From NCBI GenBank assembly GCA_944376125.1, contig CALWBQ010000047.1, positions 1 to 64,000 of the forward strand: a stretch of DNA of 64,000 nt, written 5' to 3'. Positions 44,351-52,790 of the stretch are shown here, one piece after another. Numbering within the stretch: the first letter of the stretch is position 1; each line of letters begins with the position of its first letter. The notes under the pieces were generated by a model, which did no database searches, was not told the origin of the DNA, and saw only the letters and a list, made by a program, of their open reading frames with translations. The translations under genes were made by a program, and so were the position numbers. The DNA comes from an uncultured Lachnospiraceae bacterium. Lineage in GTDB: Bacteria > Bacillota > Clostridia > Lachnospirales > Lachnospiraceae.

Positions 44351-45388
44351 TCACTGTTCTGCCGGATACTGCTCATTGTACGCCTGGATTGCGTCGTAAA
44401 TCGGAGCCAGATCTGGATACTGGTTCAGCATATCTTCATGCATCGGCATGCAGGCTTCCTGAAAAGGCTTCGTGTCAGGGTAGAGGAAGGTTACTCCCTG
44501 CTCATTCTCAGCCCGCTCTTTTGCATTCTCTACGGCAGTGACCCATTCCTCTCTCTGCACCTGGTTTACCAGTTTAAATCCCTCTTCAAAGATTTCTCTC
44601 TCCTCCTGGCTGAGGCTGTCCAAAAAATCATTATTTCCAATCAAAATATCTGGAATCATCTGGTGCATATCGTAAGAATAATATTTGCACACATCCCCGT
44701 GTCCGTTGTCTGTCAGAGCCATCTCATTGTTTTCCGCACCATCGATGATGTGGGACTGGAGAGCTGTGTAGACATCGCCGAATCCCATCGGTGTCGCAGA
44801 GCCGCCCAAGCGCTCCATCATCTCCACATTGGTGGGAGACTGCTGCACGCGGATTTTGAGACCCCGGAGATCCTCCAGGGTCTCAATAGGCGTATCTACG
44901 GTATAAAAATTTCTCGTACCTGCATCCAGCCATGTCACTGCTTCAAATCCAGCCTGTTTGGTAGATTCAAATATTGGTCCTGTGATAGCCGGATCATCCA
45001 TAGAGGCGTGGTAAGCCTCGCTTGATGCGAACAAATATGGAAGGTTAAACAGTTTGTAATTTTCGCTGAAGGTCTCCAGCAGAGAGTTGGATGCCACACA
45101 GAAATTGATGGCCCCTGTCTGGGTAAGCTGAACCATCTCATTCTGAGAACCCAGCAGCTCACTGGGGAATACCTCTACATTGTACTTATCCCCTAATTTT
45201 TCCTCAATAAATTCTTCAAACGCAAGCAGCGCAATGTGCGTCGGGTGGTTCGTCGACTGATTGTGCCCGATGCGGATGATCTGCCGGCTGTCTGCGGATG
45301 CCTGGCTGCTGCAGCCGGCGAGAGCACCCACAGCAGCGGCCAGCAGAATCCCTAAGGCCGCCTGATAAAGTTTCTTTTTCTTGCTCAT
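44351..45388 (-). CDS. TRAP transporter substrate-binding lipoprotein (DctP)
   Basis: A 345-aa lipoprotein with lipobox LAGC near residue 27. Family segments are RIGHNQSTNHPTHIAL, the conserved Arg of the carboxylate pocket in LRGLKIRVQQSPTNVEMMERLGGSATPMGFGDVYTALQSHIIDGAENN, and WTVMES-free C-terminal helices. Known TRAP binding proteins of this type bind organic acids, including uronates. The start at 45388 is preferred; a frame to 45406 contains the ribosome site itself. Confidence 0.93.
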   Translation of the reverse strand: MSKKKKLYQAALGILLAAAVGALAGCSSQASADSRQIIRIGHNQSTNHPTHIALLAFEEFIEEKLGDKYNVEVFPSELLGSQNEMVQLTQTGAINFCVASNSLLETFSENYKLFNLPYLFASSEAYHASMDDPAITGPIFESTKQAGFEAVTWLDAGTRNFYTVDTPIETLEDLRGLKIRVQQSPTNVEMMERLGGSATPMGFGDVYTALQSHIIDGAENNEMALTDNGHGDVCKYYSYDMHQMIPDILIGNNDFLDSLSQEEREIFEEGFKLVNQVQREEWVTAVENAKERAENEQGVTFLYPDTKPFQEACMPMHEDMLNQYPDLAPIYDAIQAYNEQYPAEQ

Positions 45389-45439
45389 ATCCTTACCATC
45401 TCCCATTCAACAGCATTACAAAAGGCAGCGGAATCTCTT

Positions 45440-46288
45440 TTACACCCCGGAATATGCGGAATATCCGCCGTCAATGGGGAGGCAGACGCCTGTAATAAAT
45501 CCGGCTGCATCATTATTAATCAAAAACAGCACAGAGCCGACCAGCTCTTCCAGCTCCCCAAAACGCCCCATAGGAGTGCCTGCCAGGATCTTTGCCGTCC
45601 GGTCGGTAGGGGTTCCATCTTCATTAAACAAAAGCCGACGGTTCTGGTTCCCCACAAAGAAGCCAGGCGCGATGGCATTGACCCGAATTCCAGACTTAGC
45701 AAAATAGGTGGCAAGCCACTGAGTGAAATTGACGATGGCTGCCTTTGCCCCTGAATAAGCCGGAATTTTCGTTAAAGGAGTGTAGGCATTCATGGAAGCA
45801 ATATTTAAGATGTTTCCGTTTCGATCAATCATATCACCTGCAAACACCTGAGTTGGAAGCAGAGTCCCCAGCCAGTTTAAAGAGAATACAAATTCTACTC
45901 CATCCTTGTCCAGGTCAAAAAAGGTCTTGCAGTTTTCAATATCCTTTGCCTCAAAGTGGTGCTCATTGTCTGTGGTTGCCCGGGGATTGTTTCCTCCTGC
46001 ACCATTAATCAGCACATCGCAGAGTCCAAAATCTGCCAGAACCTGCTCATGGACCTGATCCAGATTTGCCCGATCCAAAACATTCGCCTTGTAGGCTTTT
46101 GCGATCCCGCCTTCAGCAGTAATCTTGTCTGCCACCGCCTTGGCCGCCTCCTCATTCAGATCCAAAACAGCTACTTTCCCTCCTGCCGCTGCCAGCTTCT
46201 CTGCAAACATGCCGCAGATCGCTCCTCCTGCACCGGTCACAACGCAAACTTTTCCTGTCAGGTCTGTGTTCAATACATTTTTTTCCAT
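45440..46288 (-). CDS. SDR-family oxidoreductase, probable fructuronate reductase (UxuB type)
   Basis: A 282-aa short-chain dehydrogenase. The NAD(P) motif reads TGAGGAICGMFAE near residues 18-30, LINGAGGN near 92, and the catalytic set is N-Ser-Tyr-Lys with SMNAYTPLTKIPAYSGAKAAIVNF. It lies between uxuA and the TRAP genes. Enzymes of this type with uxuA neighbours reduce D-fructuronate to D-mannonate; that assignment rests on context. AAGGAGG precedes the ATG. Confidence 0.88.
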   Translation of the reverse strand: MEKNVLNTDLTGKVCVVTGAGGAICGMFAEKLAAAGGKVAVLDLNEEAAKAVADKITAEGGIAKAYKANVLDRANLDQVHEQVLADFGLCDVLINGAGGNNPRATTDNEHHFEAKDIENCKTFFDLDKDGVEFVFSLNWLGTLLPTQVFAGDMIDRNGNILNIASMNAYTPLTKIPAYSGAKAAIVNFTQWLATYFAKSGIRVNAIAPGFFVGNQNRRLLFNEDGTPTDRTAKILAGTPMGRFGELEELVGSVLFLINNDAAGFITGVCLPIDGGYSAYSGV

Positions 46289-46365
46289 ATTGGTTCCTCC
46301 TTTATCTCAAACCTTGTGATTCTGGTTTCATTCCCGCGAAATCAGCGGGATAAGGCGCGGCAGCT

Positions 46366-47412
46366 TTATTTTGCCGCTTTTTCGCACGCCTCAAACAGCC
46401 CGTTCAGATATGCGGCTCCCAGAGCTCTGTCATAGAGGCCATATCCCGGTTTTCCGGTTTCTCCCCAGATCATCCTGCCGTGATCAGGCCGCACATACCC
46501 GTCAAATCCTGTTTCTACCAGGGCTTTTGTGATCTCATACATATCCAGCGAACCGCAGGAGGAAAGGTGAGCCCGCTCTTCAAAGGAGCCATCCTCCAGG
46601 ATCTTCACATTTCTCATATGCATAAATCCAATCCGTCCCATGGCTGAATATTTCCGGACCATAGCAGGAATATCGTTGGATCTGGCGCATCCCAGAGAGC
46701 CGGTGCACAGGCACAGGGAGTTGGATGGAGAGTCTACGATAGACAGGTAGCGGTCCAAATTCTCTTCGCAGGTAATGACTCTCGGCAGACCAAAGATCGG
46801 ATACGGCGGGTCATCTGGGTGGAGTGCCATAACAATCCCGCACTCTTCTGCTACGGGAATTACCTTTTTTAAAAACACTTCAATATTTTTCCACAGTCCT
46901 TCTTCCCCCAGCTCACTGTAAGCCTGGATAAGGCCGCGAACTTCGTCCTGTGTATAGCTGGCATCCCATCCAGGCAGATTGATGTCATCCTTCAAAGGAT
47001 CCAGGCCCTTCATCTGATCCCAATACATCACAAGGCTTGTGGAACCGTCAGCCGCCTTTTTGTCCAGCTGAGTTCTGGTCCAGTCAAATACTGGCATAAA
47101 ATTATAGGTCACACACTTTACGCCGTATTTTGCACAGCGGCGAATATTCTCACAGTACGCCTCCAGATGAGCATCCCTTTTCTCTGTTCCCAGCTTAATG
47201 TCCTCAGAAACTGGGATCGACTCCACAACATCGAAGATCAGTCCATGGGCCTCACAGTCCTCTTTCAGCTTTGCCAAACTTTCCTCCGGCCAGACCTCTC
47301 CCGGCTTTACATCGTAGACTGCTGAGACGATGGAGCGCATCCCCGGAATCTGTGAAATATATTCCAGAGAAATCGGGTCGGATTCCCCATACCAGCGAAA
47401 CGACATTTTCAT
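46366..47412 (-). CDS. uxuA: Mannonate dehydratase
   Basis: A 348-aa Fe/Mn-dependent enzyme converting D-mannonate to 2-keto-3-deoxygluconate in glucuronate breakdown. Family marks: MKMSFRWYGESDPISLEYISQIPG, VESIPVSEDIKLG, VMALHPDDPPYPIFGLPRV, LCTGSLGCARSNDIP, IGFMHMRN, and YVRPDHGRMIWGE. Length is slightly short of the E. coli enzyme but complete. First gene of the uxuA-SDR-TRAP unit, divergent from the AraC regulator. kdgK and kdgA are not in the window. Confidence 0.96.
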   Translation of the reverse strand: MKMSFRWYGESDPISLEYISQIPGMRSIVSAVYDVKPGEVWPEESLAKLKEDCEAHGLIFDVVESIPVSEDIKLGTEKRDAHLEAYCENIRRCAKYGVKCVTYNFMPVFDWTRTQLDKKAADGSTSLVMYWDQMKGLDPLKDDINLPGWDASYTQDEVRGLIQAYSELGEEGLWKNIEVFLKKVIPVAEECGIVMALHPDDPPYPIFGLPRVITCEENLDRYLSIVDSPSNSLCLCTGSLGCARSNDIPAMVRKYSAMGRIGFMHMRNVKILEDGSFEERAHLSSCGSLDMYEITKALVETGFDGYVRPDHGRMIWGETGKPGYGLYDRALGAAYLNGLFEACEKAAK

Positions 47413-47486
47413 AAGCGTTTTCCTCCTTCTATTATTGTTATCATTAGCTTACCACCTATTTTAGCGATTTTCTTCGCATATTCTGC

Positions 47487-47515
47487 TTGAAATATGGTAT
47501 AAAATGCTATATTAT
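47487..47515 (+). promoter_or_regulatory. Promoter of the AraC-type regulator
   Basis: TTGAAA, 17-bp spacer, TATTAT. It lies within the only gap between the regulator and uxuA, so the regulator's binding sites should also be here. It overlaps the first codons of a longer frame, which supports the GTG start at 47549. Confidence 0.6.
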
Positions 47516-47548
47516 ATAAATATGTACAAAAATCAGGAGGTGTATTTA

Positions 47549-48403
47549 GTGAACATTCACAAAGACATTTTTTCTCAGCGCCAGACCATGGTGCGGAAGG
47601 ATTTTGAATGCTACCACTACTGTGATATGATTCCCCCTGTTGTGGATTTTCACGAGCACGAATTTTACGAAGTGTTTTTTTTCCTCTCCGGCAATGTTTC
47701 CTACAACATTGAGGGGCGCACCTATCTCCTCCGGCCAGGAGATATCCTGCTGACTGACAACAAAGACATCCACCGTCCGGAGATCCGCCCAGGAAAGCCC
47801 TACGAGCGTTTCGTCCTCTGGATCAGCCCGTCCTATCTCGCCCAGGTAGAAACATATGGCCCCAGTCTCACTGACTGTTTTACCGACGCCAGTGCAAAAA
47901 AGTATAAGCTGATCCGGCCGGACAGTGAGCTGGTCGCTTACTTAAAAAGTATTTTAGAAAAAATCGTGGAAAACCGGGACAGCCAGAAATTTGGCAGCAG
48001 TATTCTGGAAAATATTTATCTGATCGAGTTCATGGTTTATCTCAACCGGGCGTATTTTGCAACTTCTGATCTGATCCGCAAGGATATCACCGAAAATGAA
48101 AAGATCAATGAGGTCGTGGCCTATATCAATGACCACATTTCGGAAGATCTGACTCTCGACCGGCTGGCTGATGTCTGTTTTATCAGCAAATCCCACCTCT
48201 CCCACCAGTTCAAGGTATTTACCGGTCTGACGCTTTTCCAGTTTATCATCAAAAAAAGGCTGACCATAGCCCGCAATATGATCCGGGAAGGTGCAACCAT
48301 GATGGAAGCCTGCATGCAGTGCGGCTTCAATGATTATTCCAATTTTCACAAGGCGTTTAAGAAAGAATTCGGGCTGAATCCAAAGGAATTCAAGTCCCTC
48401 TGA
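47549..48403 (+). CDS. AraC-family transcriptional regulator (probable hexuronate regulator)
   Basis: A 284-aa regulator with a cupin-like sensor domain at residues 15-120 (DFHEHEFYEVFFFLSGNVSY, LRPGDILLTDNKDIH) and two helix-turn-helix motifs in the last 100 residues (LTLDRLADVCFISKSHLSHQFK, CGFNDYSNFHKAFKKEFGLNPKEF). The start codon is GTG at 47549, since AGGAGGTG lies just upstream; no ATG fits. Divergent from uxuA, so it probably activates that operon. The inducer is likely a uronate derivative, by context only. Confidence 0.9.
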   Translation: MNIHKDIFSQRQTMVRKDFECYHYCDMIPPVVDFHEHEFYEVFFFLSGNVSYNIEGRTYLLRPGDILLTDNKDIHRPEIRPGKPYERFVLWISPSYLAQVETYGPSLTDCFTDASAKKYKLIRPDSELVAYLKSILEKIVENRDSQKFGSSILENIYLIEFMVYLNRAYFATSDLIRKDITENEKINEVVAYINDHISEDLTLDRLADVCFISKSHLSHQFKVFTGLTLFQFIIKKRLTIARNMIREGATMMEACMQCGFNDYSNFHKAFKKEFGLNPKEFKSL

Positions 48404-48442
48404 GGCGGGTTCCCGCTCCCGGAGCACCGGCATTGGTTTGCC

Positions 48443-48496
48443 GACAGAAAAAGAGCCGTCAACGGCAATCATGCCGTCGGCGGCTCTTTTTCTGTC
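48443..48496. terminator. Bidirectional terminator between the AraC gene and tRNA-Ala
   Basis: A 16-bp perfect stem (GACAGAAAAAGAGCCG / CGGCTCTTTTTCTGTC) with an inner ACGGCA / TGCCGT pair. It ends the regulator gene on plus and the tRNA on minus. Confidence 0.85.
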
Positions 48497-48499
48497 TAC

Positions 48500-48572
48500 T
48501 GGACCTGAAGGGATTCGAACCCTCGACCTCTCGGATGCGAACCGAACGCTCTCCCAACTGAGCTACAAGCCC
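48500..48572 (-). tRNA. tRNA-Ala (anticodon CGC)
   Basis: A 73-base cloverleaf: acceptor stem GGGCTTG / CAGGTCC with the G3-U70 pair that identifies tRNA-Ala, D arm GCTCAGTTGGGAGAGC, anticodon loop TTCGCAT (CGC, reading GCG), and T arm GAGGG-TTCGAAT-CCCTT. Discriminator base A; the CCA end is not encoded. Confidence 0.95.
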
Positions 48573-48670
48573 AAAAAGAATCCGTATTTTGATGCAGCAG
48601 CATCTGATCCTCCACTGCCATCTTGAGTATTATATCACACCGGATTCCTCTTTACAAGTTTTTTTTGCTC

Positions 48671-49792
48671 CTACCGCTGCCGCCTCAGCACTGCAGCGAT
48701 CTGCTCCATCCTGGGGAGGACAGCATCGTAAAACATCTCGTAGGATCTGCAAAAATAATTGTCTCCCATGACGGTTCCATCCCCCAATGCCCTGTGCCTG
48801 CGGCATCCGCCCCGGCACACCTGGAAATAGCGGCAGCGGCGGCATTTTTCCGTCCTGTCCAGGGATTCCTTCACAAAGGCCTCCCCCACAGGCGACCGGT
48901 CGATCTCCTCAAATCCTGTCTCATTGAGATTTCCCAGGCAAAATTGATCCAAAACGTAGAAATCGCATGGGTATACAGAACCGTCTGCCTCCACCACATG
49001 CTGAACGGAGCAGACACCCCTCTGTTCGCAGGATTCCGGCGGATAGCCGGCTAAAATCCCGATGGCATTCTCAAACTGACGGATATACGGCTGCACGCCG
49101 TGCTGCAAGTCTAAATACCACAGATCAAACAGTTCAATCAGAAACCTGCCGTAAACCTCCGGGCTCAGAGAATAGTCGTGTCCCCCGGGCTCCTCAGTCA
49201 GAGGATCCAGGCAGGCGATGTACTGCTGATAATGAAAGTGGTTTTTTTTGTAAAACTCATAGATCCGGCGGATTTTAGCCGCTGTCTTCGCATGAACTAC
49301 GGTCAGGATATTGTACTCAACCTTGTGCCGGTTGAAACGGTCGATAGTCTCCATGACCCCGGAGAAACTCCCCTCCCCCGATGGCGTCAGCCTCTGGGAA
49401 TCGTGGGTGGCCTTGACGCCGTCCACAGACACTCCCACCAGAAAGCGGTTTTCTGCAAACATCTCTGCCCACTCATCCCCCAGCTTGTAGCCATTGGTCT
49501 GAAGAGACAGGGAGACTGAAAGATTTTTTGTGTTATATTCCTTAACTGTATCCAGAAAGTCCCTGTAAAAATCAATCCCGATCAGGGTCGGCTCCCCTCC
49601 CTGGAAAGCAAAGCCGCAGGTTCCATCTGCGTAAGCGAGAGCTTTCTTCACCACCTGCCTCATGGTGTCCCTGGACATGAAACCATAGTTCTCTTTCATC
49701 CGGTTCTGAGCCACATCGCAGTAAAAACAGTACCGGCACCGCAGATTGCACATACCGGAAGAAGGTTTGATCAATAGCTGTAAAGGCGGCAT
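48671..49792 (-). CDS. Radical SAM/SPASM protein, anaerobic sulfatase-maturase family
   Basis: A 373-aa radical SAM enzyme. The SAM cluster motif C-x3-C-x2-C is at Cys15, 19 and 22 (CNLRCRYC), with GGEPTL near 68. The C-terminal SPASM region has a set of cysteines (CEQRGVCSVQHVVEADGSVYPCDFY, CRRCRYFQVCRGGC) for two extra clusters. Anaerobic sulfatase maturases oxidise an active-site Cys or Ser to formylglycine. No sulfatase or short peptide substrate is encoded nearby, so it serves a gene elsewhere. The ATG at 49792 is preferred to a TTG two codons earlier. Confidence 0.9.
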   Translation of the reverse strand: MPPLQLLIKPSSGMCNLRCRYCFYCDVAQNRMKENYGFMSRDTMRQVVKKALAYADGTCGFAFQGGEPTLIGIDFYRDFLDTVKEYNTKNLSVSLSLQTNGYKLGDEWAEMFAENRFLVGVSVDGVKATHDSQRLTPSGEGSFSGVMETIDRFNRHKVEYNILTVVHAKTAAKIRRIYEFYKKNHFHYQQYIACLDPLTEEPGGHDYSLSPEVYGRFLIELFDLWYLDLQHGVQPYIRQFENAIGILAGYPPESCEQRGVCSVQHVVEADGSVYPCDFYVLDQFCLGNLNETGFEEIDRSPVGEAFVKESLDRTEKCRRCRYFQVCRGGCRRHRALGDGTVMGDNYFCRSYEMFYDAVLPRMEQIAAVLRRQR

Positions 49793-49870
49793 CCTCAATT
49801 CCTCTTTTCGTATATTCTAATTTATACTTTTATCAAATATGAGGGACCCTGTCAAGTGCGCCTGGCCCGC

Positions 49871-50665
49871 CTATTTCAGCCTGGCTCTCTCCCCGCTGAA
49901 CTCTGCCGCGTACCCTTCCCCCAGATAGATATCGTAATCTGCATATTCGCCGTACTCTTCCCGGAGTGCTCTCTCTATCTCCCCCAGACTATTCACCAGA
50001 TGCTGCTGCTCCTGGACAGTCAGCTTTTTCACCCTGTAATCATAGGCCAGAATACGGATGAAAAAATCGTAGAGATCCGTCTCTAGATAGTCGGCGGCCG
50101 TCATGGAATTAGCCGTAAACCACGGTTCCTTTCGGAGCTGGTCGTACATCCGGGGTGGCGGATTTCCATCCCGGTAGGAAATATACACGTCCAGGCACAT
50201 TGCCTCCTGCTCCGGAAGGATCTTCTGCAGTACCTCCCGGCGTAGCTGCTCCCCCACCGCTGACGTCGAGACGTCCATCAGCTCCAAAGTCAGGGCCTGC
50301 TTTGCCGAGTACCGCTCTGGGTTAAGAAACCAGTGCTTATCCTGGTTGATCCTCATTGTGTGGTCGCTGATCATCCAGACTTCTGTCTCACCGTCCCGGT
50401 TGGTAAATGCGATCTCCCATTCATGGAATTTGCCTGGCTGCTCTCCCGACAGATGAGGCGTGCCTCTCGAGCTGACGTACGTCGTGTACATCATGCTCTC
50501 TTTCGTCTCAGACGAGACCTGCTCCCAGTTTCCTTTCCCGAAAAATGCATCCAGCTCTGAGTGAAAACGAAGCGGCCAGGTCTGAAAGTAATAATAAATC
50601 AGGCCGATGCCAGCCGCTATCAGAATAAATTTAAGCGCGGTGCCGATTTTTTTTAGCCTTCCCAT
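49871..50665 (-). CDS. Membrane-anchored protein of unknown function
   Basis: A 264-aa protein with a basic N terminus (GRLKKIG) and one membrane helix at about residues 9-28 (LKFILIAAGIGLIYYYF), the rest probably external and charged. Segments such as GNWEQVSSETKESMMYTTYVSSRG and YRDGNPPPRMYDQLRKEPWF match nothing I know. GAAAGGAAACTGCA precedes the ATG at 50665. It lies between the radical SAM gene and a long inverted repeat. Codon use resembles its neighbours. No function can be given. Confidence 0.7.
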   Translation of the reverse strand: MGRLKKIGTALKFILIAAGIGLIYYYFQTWPLRFHSELDAFFGKGNWEQVSSETKESMMYTTYVSSRGTPHLSGEQPGKFHEWEIAFTNRDGETEVWMISDHTMRINQDKHWFLNPERYSAKQALTLELMDVSTSAVGEQLRREVLQKILPEQEAMCLDVYISYRDGNPPPRMYDQLRKEPWFTANSMTAADYLETDLYDFFIRILAYDYRVKKLTVQEQQHLVNSLGEIERALREEYGEYADYDIYLGEGYAAEFSGERARLK

Positions 50666-50771
50666 TGCAGTTTCCTTTCTCATTATCTGACCAGTGCGGC
50701 TCGACCACGCTGGCTTACGCAGTGCAGCTCGATTCCGCTTCGCTTCATCTCGCTCGCGGGCTTCGCCCTAT

Positions 50772-50835
50772 GCCCAAAGACGGCAGGCGGTCAGCTTGTG
50801 CGTAAACGCCCACCGACCGCCTGCCATCTTTGGGC
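50772..50835. repeat. Long GC-rich inverted repeat between unrelated genes
   Basis: Arms of about 20 bases (GCCCAAAGA-c-GGCAGGCGGT / ACCGCCTGCC-a-TCTTTGGGC) with one mismatch and a 24-base centre. Outer GCAGTGC / GCACTGC partners near 50716 and 50836 extend the palindrome. It may terminate the siderophore operon or be an interspersed (REP-like) element. Confidence 0.6.
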
Positions 50836-50931
50836 GCACTGCTCATTGCCACCGCAAATATTATACCACATGGGGAAGTGTCAGACATCACTTTTTTCTA
50901 TTGTTTTTCGCAGGTCTGTTCTCTGATCCGG

Positions 50932-51978
50932 TCAGTCTGACAGCCCGGTCTCCAGATCCTGCAGCATGATATCCAAGGCCTGGATCCCGCCCTCAGCCGT
51001 GTACCACACTGCCGGGTGAGCCAGGTAGACTATGTTTCCGTTTTTGTAAACATCCATGCCCATCACCAGCTCATTTTCCACAATCTCCTGGGCGAGTTCT
51101 GCACCCTCCGTGCTGATGGCTGCATCCCGGTCCATGACGAACATATATTCCGGATTTTTTTCCACCACGAATTCAAAGGAAGCCTCATTGCCGTGGGTCG
51201 AGGTGGCTGTGTCTGCATCTACGCCCACGTTGTCAAAGCCGATCTCTCTGCCGATGATGGAGCATCTGCCATCGTTTCCTAAAATGTTAAAGCTGCCGCT
51301 GGTGCACATGCCCACGATGGCGGTCTTCCCAGCCGCAAAATCTGCCAGAGTCTGGATCCTTTCGTCAAAGCCGCTCATCAGCTCCTCGACCTCCGCCTCC
51401 TTCCCAAACATGGAAGCGATGATCTCAGCGTTGGAGCGAACGCTCTCCACCAGGCCAGTCTCTATATCTGTGGTCAGGTAGACCACAGGGGCGATCTCAG
51501 CAAGGCTGTCATAAGCCGATGCCAGGCGGCCGCCGATAAAGATCACATCCGGCTCGCAGGCCATTACGGCTTCCAGATCTGCCTCCTTGATCGTTCCCAG
51601 AGCCGCCAGTTCTTCATTTTCAGCGTAGCTCTGAAGGTACTCTATGGAAGTGGAAGCCATGCCCACTACCCTGTCCCCCTGGCCCAGACTGTCCAAAATA
51701 TCCAGGGATGCCATATCCAGGATGGCGATGCGCTCGGGATTGTAAGGTACCTCCAGCTGGATCTCCTGCCCGCTCCCGTCAAGGCTGGTGATGGTGACTG
51801 TCTCCGGAGCCGCCTCCGCGCCCTCCGTCTCTGCGTTCTCTGCGGCGGTCTGGGGTTCCGCATCTGCAGCCTGAGTCTCCGCCGCAGCCGTCGTCGCCTG
51901 GGTGCTGTTCCCGCTGCACGCTGCCAGCGCAAACGCAGCGGCCGTCACAGTCATTGCCGATACTAGTCTCTTTTTCAT
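50932..51978 (-). CDS. Siderophore-binding lipoprotein (YclQ/FatB type)
   Basis: A 348-aa periplasmic-type binding lipoprotein: signal with lipobox LAACS at about residues 18-22, then an Ala/Glu/Thr-rich linker to about 60, then a class III binding fold (YNPERIAILDMASLDILDSLGQGDRVVGMASTSIEYL, PDVIFIGGRLASAYDSLAEIAPVVYLT, GMCTSGSFNILGNDGRCSIIGREIGFDNV). Close in layout to FatB/YclQ proteins that bind catecholate-carboxylate siderophores such as petrobactin. Last gene of the four-gene operon. GGAGGGACATACC precedes the ATG. Confidence 0.92.
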   Translation of the reverse strand: MKKRLVSAMTVTAAAFALAACSGNSTQATTAAAETQAADAEPQTAAENAETEGAEAAPETVTITSLDGSGQEIQLEVPYNPERIAILDMASLDILDSLGQGDRVVGMASTSIEYLQSYAENEELAALGTIKEADLEAVMACEPDVIFIGGRLASAYDSLAEIAPVVYLTTDIETGLVESVRSNAEIIASMFGKEAEVEELMSGFDERIQTLADFAAGKTAIVGMCTSGSFNILGNDGRCSIIGREIGFDNVGVDADTATSTHGNEASFEFVVEKNPEYMFVMDRDAAISTEGAELAQEIVENELVMGMDVYKNGNIVYLAHPAVWYTAEGGIQALDIMLQDLETGLSD

Positions 51979-52035
51979 GGTATGTCCCTCCATTTTTTTC
52001 TGCCGCAGGCCATGGGCCCCGGCCTGATCATTGGT

Positions 52036-52788
52036 TTAATAGTAAATCGCCAGAGGTTTTCCTTTCACCATCTGGATCTCAAAGTCCACCTGATAAATTT
52101 CCGAAAGATTTTCCCTGGTCATCACCTCTTCCACGGTGCCAAAGCGGGCAATCTTTCCATCTGCAAAGGCGCAGATATAATCAGAATAAAACGCCGCATA
52201 ATTGATCTCGTGGAGCACCAGGACCACGGTCTTTCCCAGCTCATCGCAGAGCTTTCTCACAGTCTTCATCATGTTGGTCGCGTGATAAATGTCCAGGTTA
52301 TTGGTAGGCTCATCCAGCAGGATATATTCCGTGTCCTGGGCAATGACCATGGCAATGTAGGCCCTCTGCCGCTGGCCGCCGGAAAGTTCATCGATAAACC
52401 GGTCCCGGAATTCCTCCAGCTCCATGTATGCGATGGCCTGGTCTACGATCTTCTCATCCTCTTTTGTCAGCCTTCCCCCTGAATAGGGAAAACGGCCGAA
52501 GGCCACCAGCTCGCTCACTGTCAGCTTCATCTGGATATGGTTGCTCTGGGTCAGAATCGCCAGCTTTTTGGAGAGCTCCCTGCTCTTCCATTTTCCAATA
52601 TCCTGCCCTTTAAAATCCACTATTCCAGCGTCCCTGGCAATCAGCCGGGAAATGATCCCCATAACTGTAGATTTGCCCGCACCGTTGGGGCCGATCAGGG
52701 ACAGGACTTTGCCTTTTGGAATCTCAAATGAGACGGAATCCACCACTGCCTTGCCGTCATATTTTTTTGTAATCTCTTTAATAAACAT
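52036..52788 (-). CDS. Siderophore ABC transporter ATP-binding protein (YclP type)
   Basis: A 250-aa FecE-family ATPase: Walker A GPNGAGKST near residue 33, signature ELSGGQRQRAYIAMVIAQ near 135, Walker B YILLDEPTNNLD near 155 and switch His in VLVLHEINYA. It follows the second permease by 2 bases. The start at 52788 begins the usual FIKEITKKYDGKAVVDSVSF; the frame is open upstream but that stretch codes the permease in another frame. Confidence 0.94.
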   Translation of the reverse strand: MFIKEITKKYDGKAVVDSVSFEIPKGKVLSLIGPNGAGKSTVMGIISRLIARDAGIVDFKGQDIGKWKSRELSKKLAILTQSNHIQMKLTVSELVAFGRFPYSGGRLTKEDEKIVDQAIAYMELEEFRDRFIDELSGGQRQRAYIAMVIAQDTEYILLDEPTNNLDIYHATNMMKTVRKLCDELGKTVVLVLHEINYAAFYSDYICAFADGKIARFGTVEEVMTRENLSEIYQVDFEIQMVKGKPLAIYY

Positions 52789-52790
52789 CG

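Noticed and set aside
47400..47425. Catabolite-response element (GGAAAACGCTTATG) at the uxuA start
   Set aside because: At least two conserved positions differ from the cre consensus, and the match overlaps the ribosome site and start codon.
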